The notes beneath the pieces are model-generated. The model had not been told where the DNA came from and made no database searches. It was given only the letters and a program-made list of their open reading frames with translations. From positions 1 through 11,717 of the forward strand of contig CAAEIL010000014.1 in the NCBI GenBank assembly GCA_900755985.1: 11,717 bases of DNA. Reading direction: 5' to 3'. Position 1 is the stretch's first letter. Each line of letters starts with the position of its first letter. A program made the translations under genes and the position numbers. The DNA comes from Bacteroidales bacterium. Its GTDB lineage: Bacteria; Bacteroidota; Bacteroidia; Bacteroidales; Muribaculaceae. Below are positions 1-8,617 of this stretch, piece after piece.

Positions 1-1
1 G

Positions 2-577
2 GCCGCTGGCGGGGCCGACGGCTGGTGGGGCTTTGCCATCGGACAATTGGTATTGTCGGCAATCCTGCTGCCTGTAACAATGCTCACGCGCAAAAAGAAT
101 GAAATGCCGTTTTTCATGATTCCCGGGCAGTCGGCTCGCGAAGTGTTTGACACAAGCATAGTGCCTGAGATACATGATGCCGGAACACAGCTTGTCGAAA
201 TGGACAAATGGTTGGCGGACAATGGTATCGAATCGGGCTTGCGCTTCCGCATAGACGTATGCTGCGAGGAAATTATGAAAAACATTGTCGAGCACGCAGG
301 AAAGATAGCCCGGAAAGCGCCGTCGGTCGATGTGCGCATAGCGCTGAAATCCGAAGGTGTCACCGCCGTAATCCATGACGCCGGCACCCCCTTCAACCCC
401 ATCGAAAACGACCCCAAAACCGGACTCGGACTCCTCATCGTAAAGAAAAGTTGCGACGACATGAAATATGAATTCATGTTCAATCAGAATATCCTTACCA
501 TGTCATGGCATGGTACACGATGTGGCGACGAAGAAGTCGCCCCGACTTCGAAACTTTCAGATTATAAAAAAAGCTAA
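2..577 (+). CDS. 3' end of MATE-type exporter fused to an anti-sigma-like HATPase domain (5' partial)
   Basis: The frame is open to the left edge, so this is the C-terminal part of a longer gene; the TTG at 47 is not a convincing start. The first visible residues (GWWGFAIGQLVLSAILLP, then basic TRKKN) look like the last membrane helix of a multidrug and toxic compound extrusion (MATE) transporter. After a short linker comes a GHKL ATPase domain of the RsbW/SpoIIAB anti-sigma kinase type. It has an N-box (E-E-I-M-K-N-I-V-E-H, about 266-295), a G1 box D-A-G-T-P-F-N-P (377-400) and a G2 box G-L-G-L (422-433). Such domains bind ATP and act in partner-switching with STAS proteins and PP2C phosphatases. 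The gene ends 12 nt before the synthetase, suggesting one operon and a role in exporting or sensing its product. The ATPase call is strong; the MATE call rests on about 25 residues. Confidence 0.75.
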   Translation, partial: AAGGADGWWGFAIGQLVLSAILLPVTMLTRKKNEMPFFMIPGQSAREVFDTSIVPEIHDAGTQLVEMDKWLADNGIESGLRFRIDVCCEEIMKNIVEHAGKIARKAPSVDVRIALKSEGVTAVIHDAGTPFNPIENDPKTGLGLLIVKKSCDDMKYEFMFNQNILTMSWHGTRCGDEEVAPTSKLSDYKKS

Positions 578-589
578 TCCCGTTAAAAT

Positions 590-3500
590 ATGAGAACATC
601 GAAACTAAATCAAAGTCAGCTTGGAATTTATCTTGATTCTGCTTTCCGCGAGGATACAGCCTACGTTTTGGCTTTTGTCTTAGGTCTCAAAGTCGGAATA
701 GAAGCGAAGCAACTAAAGAGAGCTTTAGAAATGTCAATTGCATGCCATCCGGCGCTGAAGTCGGCTATAATAAGCGATGCGAACGGCGAAGTCCGGATGG
801 AATGGGATGATAATGGATTGCCGGACATCCCTGTAAAAACCATGTCTGAGGCTGAGTTTAATGAATATAAAGCCAAGATGGTACGCCATATTGACATACC
901 GGGGCCACAGACGTGCTATTTTGAGATAATACAGAGCGGGAACAGCGTATGGCTCGCCATGCAGTTGCATCATATTGCCTTTGACGGTAGTTCCATGACG
1001 GCGTTTATGCACACTCTCAACACAGCCCTTGAGGGCGATATCCCTCGGGCGGAGACTTTGAGTTGTTTCGATTTTGCAGAACGTGAAGCTGCGGCACGCA
1101 CCGGAGCCGAATATGAGTCTCAGCGAGATTATTATGTCCGCACTTTTGGCGATTATGACGCTGACGGTGCATCAATTTATGCCGATGCAAAAGGCGAACC
1201 GGGTTTGAGTCGCAAGGTATATACTCTTAATACCTCATTATCCGCCTTCAAGGGAGGTGCCGCCGTGGCCAATGCTGCCATGGGTATAACCTTAGGGGCA
1301 TTCACCGGACGGGACGACGTGCTGTTCACCACCGCTTACCACGGACGCAAAACCTCGGAGATGGCCAACACTGTGGGCATGTTTGTACGCACATTGCCCG
1401 TGCGCTGTCATATAGGCCGCGATGTGACCGTAGCAGACCTTATTTCCGAAATGAAACAGCAGCGTGGTGACACACGCGCCAAAGACCTGATGTCATTCGG
1501 CGACTTTGTACGGATGACAGGCTATAAACAAGAAGTGCTTTTCGGCTATCAGGGCCATATTCTCAACTATGAACCACTCAGCAATGTCCTTTCTTGCCAA
1601 CGCATTGATAAAGGCGAGACCGGTCTGCCTCTGACCTTTGAAATGTATCTGACCGATACAGGGATTGAGATAGACGCAGCCTGGCGCTCGGACATGTACT
1701 CCGAGTCTGCGATTGACCGATTTACAGAGACTTTTGACCATGTTCTTGCACAACTGTTAAATCCTGCAAATCAGCAGAGTCCCGTAACCGGATTCAGCCT
1801 GATGGATGAGGTTTCCGAGGAAAGACTTATGCATATTGAATCGGTCCCGGCACTCGACTTTGATCGCACAGTACCAATTGAAGGAGTTGTGGCGCGCGTG
1901 GCCCGGGAAATCCCCGAAAAGACAGCGGTAGTTACGGACGACAGCAGTTATACGTATGCCGAAATAGACCGACTCTCGACGGTTATGGCCCGACAGCTTG
2001 AAGCCCGGGGCGTTTGTCCCGGAATGACTGTAGGCGTGATGATACCGCGTTCGGAGTGGATGGTTCTGATTCCACTGGCGGTGATGAAGACAGGCGCCGC
2101 ATATATGCCGCTCGACCCTACATTCCCTGAAGAACGCCTTGCTTTCATGACTGAAGATGCTTCGGTCAGCATTATTGTGACAGTCGGCAGTCTCGCCGAC
2201 AAGGTCCTTCCGTCATTCGGCGGTAAAATTCTTGATGCCGCCGAACTTGCAAATGAAGACTCGCCCCGGACAGACAGGTGGGCTGCAAATCCCGGCTCGC
2301 CGTTCGTGGTCCTCTATACATCCGGCTCGACCGGCAAGCCCAAAGGCGTTACGCTGACACGCGCCAACATTCTTAACTATTGTCATGACTATATCAAGAT
2401 AGTGGCTCTCGGAACGGAAGACCGTGTGCCGGCTTATGCCAACTTCGGTTTCGATGCCCATATGATGGACATCTATCCCACACTGATGTCGGGAGCTACG
2501 CTTTATATTCTCGGCGAGGAGATACGTCATGACCTCGACGCCATGCACGACTTTTTTGTGAAGAACGAGATTTCGGCGGCTTTCCTGACGACTCAGATTG
2601 CATGGCAGATGATTACCCTGTATGAATTTCCGTCGCTGCGATGGCTGTCATGCGGCGGCGAGAAACTTCCTCCCACGGGTAAACAGCCCTTCCGTTTCGC
2701 CAACGTCTATGGTCCGACAGAGTGTACGGTAATTGCGACATATTATCTTCCACAGGGGGACACTGACGGCTCGGTTATCGGGCGTCCTATTCCGGGCTAC
2801 GAACTGCGCGTGCTCGACAGGCACGGGCGCCGCGTGCCGCAGGGTGTCCCCGGCGAACTGGTGATTCTCGGCGTCGGCGTCGGCGTGGGCTATCTCAACC
2901 GCCCCGAGCTGACGGCTGAGAAATTCATCACTATCGACGGTGAGAGGGCATACCGTACCGGCGACCTCGTGCGCTGGAACGAGGATGGCGACCTCCGGTT
3001 TATAGGACGTATGGACGGCATGGTCAAGATGCGCGGGCTGCGTATCGAATTGGGCGAGATCGAAGCCGTGGCCACGCGTCACGAAGCCGTGCGCCTGTTT
3101 GTTGCCGCAGTGAAGACTGTGGGTGGAAACGAACAGCTGATAGGCTACTATGCCGTCAAGGAGGGCCGGGATGTTGAGCCTGACCAACTGCGTGAGTTTA
3201 TGAGCGCCGACCTCACAGAGTTCATGATACCCACGGCTCTGATAAAGCTTGACAAGCTGCCTATGACTCCTAACGGAAAAGTCGACCGCAAGGCTCTCCC
3301 CGTCCCCGATATAGGCGTTGCCGAGGAAATGATACCCGCTGCCACCGATGATGAAAAAGAGATGAGCAAGATTGTCGCCGGCGTACTCGGACATGAGTCA
3401 TTCGGCGTAACCACAAATCTGCTGAAGGTGGGACTGACGTCGCTGCTGGCGATGCGTCTTGTCGCCACCATCGCCAAACAACGAAATGTACGCTTGACAT

Positions 3501-6500
3501 CCAAAGCGGCAATGGCAGATCCCACCGTACGCGGACTAATCAAGGCATTGGAAGCGGAGAGTAGAGAGGCAAGAGGTAAGAGCCAAGAGTTGCGGGGCAA
3601 AAGAAAATATTATCCCATCACCGAAAACCAGCGCGGCGTGCTTATTGACTGGGAGCGCTATCGCGAGGCCCTGCAATACAATATCGCCAGGGCTATAAAG
3701 ATAAAGTCAGACACCGATATAGACAGACTCAAAAAAGCCATACAGAAAACCGTCAAAGCCCATCCGGCTCTCGACACACGTTTTGTTAACCGCAACGGCG
3801 ACATCATGCAACAGCGGCTTGACCACGTCAAGGTCAATATCGGGGAGATTGTTCTTGACCACGAGCCGTCTCGCGAGGATATGCAGAGTCTGATGCGTCC
3901 CTTCGACCTCTTTAACGAGCCATTGTATCGCTTTGTCATTGTGCACCACGGCGATGATGCGTGGCTGTTCATGGACTTCCATCACATAGTTTTCGACGGC
4001 ATGTCGGCTATGGTGTTTTTTGAAAGCCTGTCTAAGGCATACGCCGGACAGGAGTTGCCCGTCGAGGAATATTCGGCATTTGAATGGGCCGACGATGAGG
4101 CAGCCATGCTCCGCAGCGCCGAATATGAAGAGGCCGAAACATGGTTTGAGAAGCTGCTCAACGACACCGAGACAACAGTATACTCACACAGCAGCGTCGC
4201 TGAACCGGTTGTGCCCGGAACGCTGCTGCGCGTGTCGTGCGAGATGGAAGCCGCAGACGTTGATAAATTCTGCAAGGATAACGCTGTGACTCCAAGCAAT
4301 TTCTTCCTATCTTCTTTTATACAGACACTCCATCGCATCACGCGCAACGAGACTGTTGCCATCACTACCGTGAACAATGGCCGCAGCGACGTGCGTCTTG
4401 TCGATGACATCGGATTCTTTGTAAAGACACTTCCGGTTGTGTCCAGAATGTCTCCGAAACAGGCTGCCGTGACTTCGCCCGCAAATATGACTCATGACCT
4501 TCAGGAGCAATTCAACACTACCCGAGGGGTGGATTTTTATCCCTTCACCGAGATTGTGCGCAAGTTCGGTTTGCGTCCCGAAATCATGTATGTCTATGAG
4601 GGCGGAGTATCGCTCGATGCCGCCGACGGTCCGCTTGCTGACGAAAATATCGCAGTGGCACTTGACACGGCAAAAGTGCCGCTGACCTTGCTGATATTCA
4701 CTCCGGCTCCAGGCAAATATCGTCTCGAGCTGGAATATGACGCGTCGCTTTACAGCAATGCCGATATGTCGCTTCTGCTCGATATGGTATGCACTGCCGC
4801 TGCAGGCAATACGTCGGCCGCCACAGTCAAAGATGCTGTTCTGCTGTCGACTGCACAGGAAATCAAACTCAAGGATGTGCGCGACGGCGAGAGCGGCGAA
4901 GTGGAATACAGTTCCTATCATGGCGCGTTCGAGTTGCAGGCTGATGCCAAACCTGATGCTACAGCCCTGATAGCCTGCGATCGCACACTCACTTTCGCCG
5001 AATTTGACGCTGAAGCCAACCGTATAGCCAACGCTTTGCGCGCCAAGGGTGTAGACCGGGGCGACAAAGTAGTGGTACTGCTGCCGCGCGACTCGCGGCT
5101 CATAACTGCAATATATGGCGTTATGAAAGCCGGCGCCGCTTATATTCCCTGCGACCCGGAGTATCCGGTCGAACGCATCAGGCTTATCACCGAGGATTCG
5201 GATGCCCGATGCATCATCACCACCTCGGACAAACTTGCCTCATATCCCGGGAAGGCCGTCGATATAGATAGCCTGCTGCAGTGCGCTGACACTGCCCGTC
5301 CCGGCGTTGAGGTCCATCCCGATGACCCGGCATACCTGATTTATACCTCGGGCAGTACGGGACGTCCCAAGGGAGTCGTGATTCACCACGGCGCGGTCAC
5401 CAACTACCTTTATGGTTACCGCAAACTCATATACGAGCCCATGGGCGCCGACGAACCCAAGGTGAACATGCTTATCGTCACCATCTCGTTCGACGCCTCG
5501 CACGTCGACCTTGGCACGTCGCTGACGTCGGGTCATACGCTTGTCATTGCCGACGAAGAAGAGTGCAAGGATGTGACACTGCTTGCCGAGCTCATGAAGC
5601 GCACAGGCGTTGAAGCCTTCGACGCCACTCCCAGCCGTCTTGCCGCCATGCTCGAACTGCCCGAGTTCTGCGAAGCCATTGCAGAATGTAAGCTGCTGAA
5701 TATCGGAGGCGAGGCTATCCCGGCTTCCCTTCTGTCAAAACTTGACGCAGCCGGATTTAAGGGACTTACTATCAACGAGTACGGTCCCACTGAAACAACT
5801 GTAGGCTCCAACCACGCTGTATTGCAAAGCGACAAAGCGGTTACGGTAGGACCTCCATTCTACAATTATCGCGAATATATCTGCGACGCCTGGGGTGGCG
5901 AACTGCCCATGGGCGCCACCGGCGAACTCGTAATTGCCGGCCGCAGCGTCGGCAAAGGTTATCACAATCTCCCGGAGAAAACCGCCGAGAGTTTCATAAT
6001 ATTCAAAGGCGAAAAAGCCTACCGCACCGGCGACCTTGCACGTTGGCTTCCCGATGGCGATGTCGATGTGTTGGGACGCATCGACCATCAGGTAAAACTT
6101 CGCGGCCTGCGCATCGAATTGGGCGAAATCGAGAGTGTGGCAAATGCTTTCCCCGGTGTAAAAATGTCTGTTGCCAACGTATGCAAGATTCAGAACGTGG
6201 ATCATCTGTGCATCTGGTATGAGGGTCCCAATGTTAATCAGGACGAATTGCGTGCCCATCTGTCGCGCCACCTCACAGACTACATGGTGCCCGACAGCTT
6301 CAATCCTGTTGACAAGATTCCCGTGACACCCAACGGGAAACTGGACCGTAAGCACCTGCCTGAGCCCGTCCTTGAGAAATTGGCCGAGTATGTCGAGCCG
6401 GCACCTGGCGACGAAAGCACCATAGCCGAAGCTTTCCGCCGCACACTCTCGCTGGAGAGGGTGGGGGCTGACGATGATTTCTTCAAGATAGGCGGTACCT

Positions 6501-7852
6501 CTATCAATGCCATAAAGGTTGTTGCCGTGCTTGCCCAAAGCGGCTTGAAAATCAGCTACAAAGATTTGTTTGCAACAAAGACGCCGCGCCTTCTGGCCGC
6601 TCACATAGCCAATCATGACAAAACGCCTGCTCCGGTCGCTCCCTCGGCACCGGTTTCTGAATCTGTCGAGGAATTTGGCGAGATACTTCGCAAAAACAGT
6701 ATCGAGGCCTTCAATAAGGGTGAGCGTCAGGCTATCGGCAATGTGCTGCTCACTGGCGCGACCGGTTTTCTGGGCGTGCATATATTGCACTGGCTGCTTG
6801 ATACCACTGATGCCAAAATCACTTGTGTGGTCCGTGGCTCGGCGCACTTCGACGCCTCGTCCCGAGTGCGTACGCTGCTCTTCTACTACTTCGGAGACAC
6901 CTACGAGCATCTGTGGAACAAACGTATCTTCATCATCACCGGCGACCTGACCGAGGCCTCCACTCTTGCCGCCCTCGATGCCGAAGTTATAAATACTGTA
7001 ATCAACTGCGCTGCCAGCGTCAAGCATTTCGCCCCCGGCAACGAGATTGAACACGCCAACGTAGACACTGTAAGGAACATTGTCGAATGGTGCTCGGCAC
7101 ACCGGCGGCGCCTTGTTCACATATCGACAGTCTCGGTGGCCGGCGATGCAGAAGCTGCCACAGCCGCACGCCTGACGCTGACCGAACAGTCACTCGACCT
7201 GGGTCAAGGCCTTTCCAACCAATATGTAAAATCGAAGTACGATGCCGAGAAGATAATTCTCCGCGCCATCAGCGACGGCAAACTCGAGGCTAAAATCATG
7301 CGTGTGGGAAATATTTCGCCACGCAATAGCGACGGTGAGTTCCAGGCCAATTTCCAGAGCAACGCCTTCATGGGGCAATTGCGCGCATATCTCGCACTCG
7401 GCTGCGTGCCTTACAGCCATCTCGATTCGTCATGCGAATTCTCGCCTGTCGACCAGCTGTCATGCTCTATTCTGCGTCTTGCCACAACACCGCAGGCAAA
7501 TATTGTGATGCATCCGCTCAACAACCACCATGTCCCGATGGCCGATGTCATAGATGTTATGAATGAGTTGCTGCCACGTAAAATCGAGTGTGTCGAGCCC
7601 GAAGTATTCGCTGAGCGTCTCAACCGGGCCATGAACTCGGCTTCCGAAAAAGTTACGCTTCTGCAACCGCTGATTGCATATCAGTCGGCTGACGGTAACA
7701 CGGCATATATCGGATGCTCGCCTAAATTCACCAACGAGATACTTTTCAGACTCGGTTTCAGATGGAGTCCGACTTCGACCGGTTATATCCGCAACTTCAT
7801 TAAAGCTATCGCGGGTCTTGGCTACTTTGATGACGCTATGAATCCCGAATGA
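590..7852 (+). CDS. Two-module nonribosomal peptide synthetase with terminal thioester reductase (C-A-T-C-A-T-R)
   Basis: This cytosolic assembly line of 2420 residues activates two amino acids, joins them, and releases the chain by NAD(P)H reduction. Approximate domains: C1 5-400 (HHIAFDG 127-133, catalytic H128); A1 424-905 (YTSGSTGKPKG 576-586, FGFDA with D622, YRTGDL, NGK with K897); T1 915-985 (phosphopantetheine Ser951 in a non-consensus VGLTS core); C2 1005-1420 (HHIVFDG 1131-1137, H1132); A2 1440-1925 (YTSGSTGRPKG 1585-1595, D1635, K1917); T2 1935-2005 (Ser1971 in IGGTS); reductase 2025-2420 (TGATGFLG 2055-2062, T2180, Y2212-xxx-K2216). There is no epimerase, methylase or thioesterase, so L-residues and an aldehyde or alcohol product are expected. 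C1 has no carrier before it, so it probably loads an acyl cap from acyl-CoA. Specificity codes read by hand are A1 D-A-M-F-S-G-V-V-I-K (aliphatic or Met-like) and A2 D-A-V-D-N-G-E-V-G-K (no clear match, polar or charged). The ATG follows A/T-rich sequence with no Shine-Dalgarno site. Confidence 0.95.
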   Translation: MRTSKLNQSQLGIYLDSAFREDTAYVLAFVLGLKVGIEAKQLKRALEMSIACHPALKSAIISDANGEVRMEWDDNGLPDIPVKTMSEAEFNEYKAKMVRHIDIPGPQTCYFEIIQSGNSVWLAMQLHHIAFDGSSMTAFMHTLNTALEGDIPRAETLSCFDFAEREAAARTGAEYESQRDYYVRTFGDYDADGASIYADAKGEPGLSRKVYTLNTSLSAFKGGAAVANAAMGITLGAFTGRDDVLFTTAYHGRKTSEMANTVGMFVRTLPVRCHIGRDVTVADLISEMKQQRGDTRAKDLMSFGDFVRMTGYKQEVLFGYQGHILNYEPLSNVLSCQRIDKGETGLPLTFEMYLTDTGIEIDAAWRSDMYSESAIDRFTETFDHVLAQLLNPANQQSPVTGFSLMDEVSEERLMHIESVPALDFDRTVPIEGVVARVAREIPEKTAVVTDDSSYTYAEIDRLSTVMARQLEARGVCPGMTVGVMIPRSEWMVLIPLAVMKTGAAYMPLDPTFPEERLAFMTEDASVSIIVTVGSLADKVLPSFGGKILDAAELANEDSPRTDRWAANPGSPFVVLYTSGSTGKPKGVTLTRANILNYCHDYIKIVALGTEDRVPAYANFGFDAHMMDIYPTLMSGATLYILGEEIRHDLDAMHDFFVKNEISAAFLTTQIAWQMITLYEFPSLRWLSCGGEKLPPTGKQPFRFANVYGPTECTVIATYYLPQGDTDGSVIGRPIPGYELRVLDRHGRRVPQGVPGELVILGVGVGVGYLNRPELTAEKFITIDGERAYRTGDLVRWNEDGDLRFIGRMDGMVKMRGLRIELGEIEAVATRHEAVRLFVAAVKTVGGNEQLIGYYAVKEGRDVEPDQLREFMSADLTEFMIPTALIKLDKLPMTPNGKVDRKALPVPDIGVAEEMIPAATDDEKEMSKIVAGVLGHESFGVTTNLLKVGLTSLLAMRLVATIAKQRNVRLTSKAAMADPTVRGLIKALEAESREARGKSQELRGKRKYYPITENQRGVLIDWERYREALQYNIARAIKIKSDTDIDRLKKAIQKTVKAHPALDTRFVNRNGDIMQQRLDHVKVNIGEIVLDHEPSREDMQSLMRPFDLFNEPLYRFVIVHHGDDAWLFMDFHHIVFDGMSAMVFFESLSKAYAGQELPVEEYSAFEWADDEAAMLRSAEYEEAETWFEKLLNDTETTVYSHSSVAEPVVPGTLLRVSCEMEAADVDKFCKDNAVTPSNFFLSSFIQTLHRITRNETVAITTVNNGRSDVRLVDDIGFFVKTLPVVSRMSPKQAAVTSPANMTHDLQEQFNTTRGVDFYPFTEIVRKFGLRPEIMYVYEGGVSLDAADGPLADENIAVALDTAKVPLTLLIFTPAPGKYRLELEYDASLYSNADMSLLLDMVCTAAAGNTSAATVKDAVLLSTAQEIKLKDVRDGESGEVEYSSYHGAFELQADAKPDATALIACDRTLTFAEFDAEANRIANALRAKGVDRGDKVVVLLPRDSRLITAIYGVMKAGAAYIPCDPEYPVERIRLITEDSDARCIITTSDKLASYPGKAVDIDSLLQCADTARPGVEVHPDDPAYLIYTSGSTGRPKGVVIHHGAVTNYLYGYRKLIYEPMGADEPKVNMLIVTISFDASHVDLGTSLTSGHTLVIADEEECKDVTLLAELMKRTGVEAFDATPSRLAAMLELPEFCEAIAECKLLNIGGEAIPASLLSKLDAAGFKGLTINEYGPTETTVGSNHAVLQSDKAVTVGPPFYNYREYICDAWGGELPMGATGELVIAGRSVGKGYHNLPEKTAESFIIFKGEKAYRTGDLARWLPDGDVDVLGRIDHQVKLRGLRIELGEIESVANAFPGVKMSVANVCKIQNVDHLCIWYEGPNVNQDELRAHLSRHLTDYMVPDSFNPVDKIPVTPNGKLDRKHLPEPVLEKLAEYVEPAPGDESTIAEAFRRTLSLERVGADDDFFKIGGTSINAIKVVAVLAQSGLKISYKDLFATKTPRLLAAHIANHDKTPAPVAPSAPVSESVEEFGEILRKNSIEAFNKGERQAIGNVLLTGATGFLGVHILHWLLDTTDAKITCVVRGSAHFDASSRVRTLLFYYFGDTYEHLWNKRIFIITGDLTEASTLAALDAEVINTVINCAASVKHFAPGNEIEHANVDTVRNIVEWCSAHRRRLVHISTVSVAGDAEAATAARLTLTEQSLDLGQGLSNQYVKSKYDAEKIILRAISDGKLEAKIMRVGNISPRNSDGEFQANFQSNAFMGQLRAYLALGCVPYSHLDSSCEFSPVDQLSCSILRLATTPQANIVMHPLNNHHVPMADVIDVMNELLPRKIECVEPEVFAERLNRAMNSASEKVTLLQPLIAYQSADGNTAYIGCSPKFTNEILFRLGFRWSPTSTGYIRNFIKAIAGLGYFDDAMNPE

Positions 7853-8445
7853 TTGAATTCAGAATACGCCGGATAGATTCCGAAAGAGATATTCCTCTTC
7901 TAAACGAGAGTATATTGCGGCTACCACCGGGGAGGCGCCGCAAAGTACTCTCGTATCACAAGGCTATCGACCGAGTGCAATCGGTCGTCGCATACGAGCT
8001 GCTCGTCGAGCTGCTTGGCGAATATTATGGTTTGCCCGCCGACCGGATAAGCATGGAATACGACTTGCGGGGCAAGCCCCGCATAGCAGGCCGTGACGAC
8101 ATATTTCTGAGTCTGAGCCATTGCCCCCGGGCGGTAATGGCTGTGGTTGCCGACGTCCCGGTAGGCTGTGACATCGAGATAATCGACCGCTGTGACGACA
8201 CTCACATTCTTGTGCCCGATTTATGCTTCAGTGACAGCGAGAAACGCAGGCTCAGTCAAGCGGACGACGCATGCCTTGAGTTTACAAAAATATGGACTAT
8301 GAAAGAGGCGTGTTTCAAGCTCGACAACATGATAGATATCGACACTCTTGACACAGCGGCGCTTACAGACATAAGCATAGTCCATCGCATTACTCCCGAC
8401 TATGTAGCCACCCTTGCTAAACGTTCCGAGGCTTTGTGGCGATAA
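7849..8445 (+). CDS. 4'-phosphopantetheinyl transferase, Sfp type
   Basis: This enzyme moves phosphopantetheine from coenzyme A to the carrier-domain serines, here most likely Ser951 and Ser1971 of the upstream synthetase. It is 198 residues, slightly shorter than Sfp itself. Family motifs are present: a P1-like S-L-S-H-C-P stretch, then V-G-C-D-I-E with metal-binding D108 and E110, and W-T-M-K-E-A-C-F-K (W149, K152, E153, K157). The ATG overlaps the synthetase TGA as ATGA, which indicates translational coupling and a dedicated partner rather than the housekeeping fatty-acid enzyme. The C-terminus is short after the K-E-A-x-x-K motif, but nothing essential appears to be missing. It is the last recognisable gene of the operon. 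Confidence 0.93.
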   Translation: MIEFRIRRIDSERDIPLLNESILRLPPGRRRKVLSYHKAIDRVQSVVAYELLVELLGEYYGLPADRISMEYDLRGKPRIAGRDDIFLSLSHCPRAVMAVVADVPVGCDIEIIDRCDDTHILVPDLCFSDSEKRRLSQADDACLEFTKIWTMKEACFKLDNMIDIDTLDTAALTDISIVHRITPDYVATLAKRSEALWR

Positions 8446-8503
8446 GTCCTGTCGGATAAAAAAAACTCGTTGGTTGTTGAATTAAAATTCTAAATATTTA
8501 TAA

Positions 8504-8611
8504 ATGAAAAAGTTGCACAATTCGCAGATTATTAGCAAATTAGCGGGGGGAGGTAAACGTCTAACTACCATTGCTCTGCTTATGTGCAACTTCATAGCAA
8601 ATTTCGTCTGA
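8504..8611 (+). CDS. Possible small hydrophobic peptide, or orphan signal-sequence remnant (35 aa)
   Basis: An ATG after A/T-rich sequence (taaatatttataa) opens a 35-codon frame ending in TGA. The peptide begins MKKLHNSQIISK, continues with a second basic patch (GGGKR), then a hydrophobic run LTTIALLMCNF-IANFV to the end. That pattern fits a signal sequence or a single membrane helix. I do not recognise a family. It could be a real small membrane peptide, the surviving N-terminus of a lost exported protein such as a TonB-dependent receptor, or chance. Its ends overlap the two arms of a 10-bp inverted repeat, and a 15-bp inverted repeat starts 6 nt after its stop. It lies 58 nt after the transferase gene on the same strand. 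Confidence 0.3.
   Translation: MKKLHNSQIISKLAGGGKRLTTIALLMCNFIANFV
8510..8592. repeat. 10-bp inverted repeat, 63-nt spacer
   Basis: AAGTTGCACA at 8510-8519 is matched by its reverse complement TGTGCAACTT at 8583-8592. A 9-bp direct repeat TAGCAAATT (8533-8541 and 8595-8603) lies in and beside it. Both arms fall within the possible 35-codon peptide gene. It could be an RNA stem or part of a recombination site. With only 10 bp per arm in A/T-rich DNA, chance is possible. Confidence 0.5.
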
Positions 8612-8617
8612 ATCCCT

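Noticed and set aside
2869..2892. GGCGTC-type short tandem repeat in the first adenylation domain
   Set aside because: It encodes part of the conserved G-V-G-V-x-x-G-Y-L-N-R-P motif at the expected length, so it is ordinary coding sequence. Slippage is possible but there is no sign of it.
5735..7120. 461-codon open frame on the minus strand inside the synthetase gene
   Set aside because: It lies wholly opposite the A2-T2-reductase region, where all motifs are on the plus strand. Its translation shows no recognisable domain, and long antisense frames are common in G/C-rich coding DNA.
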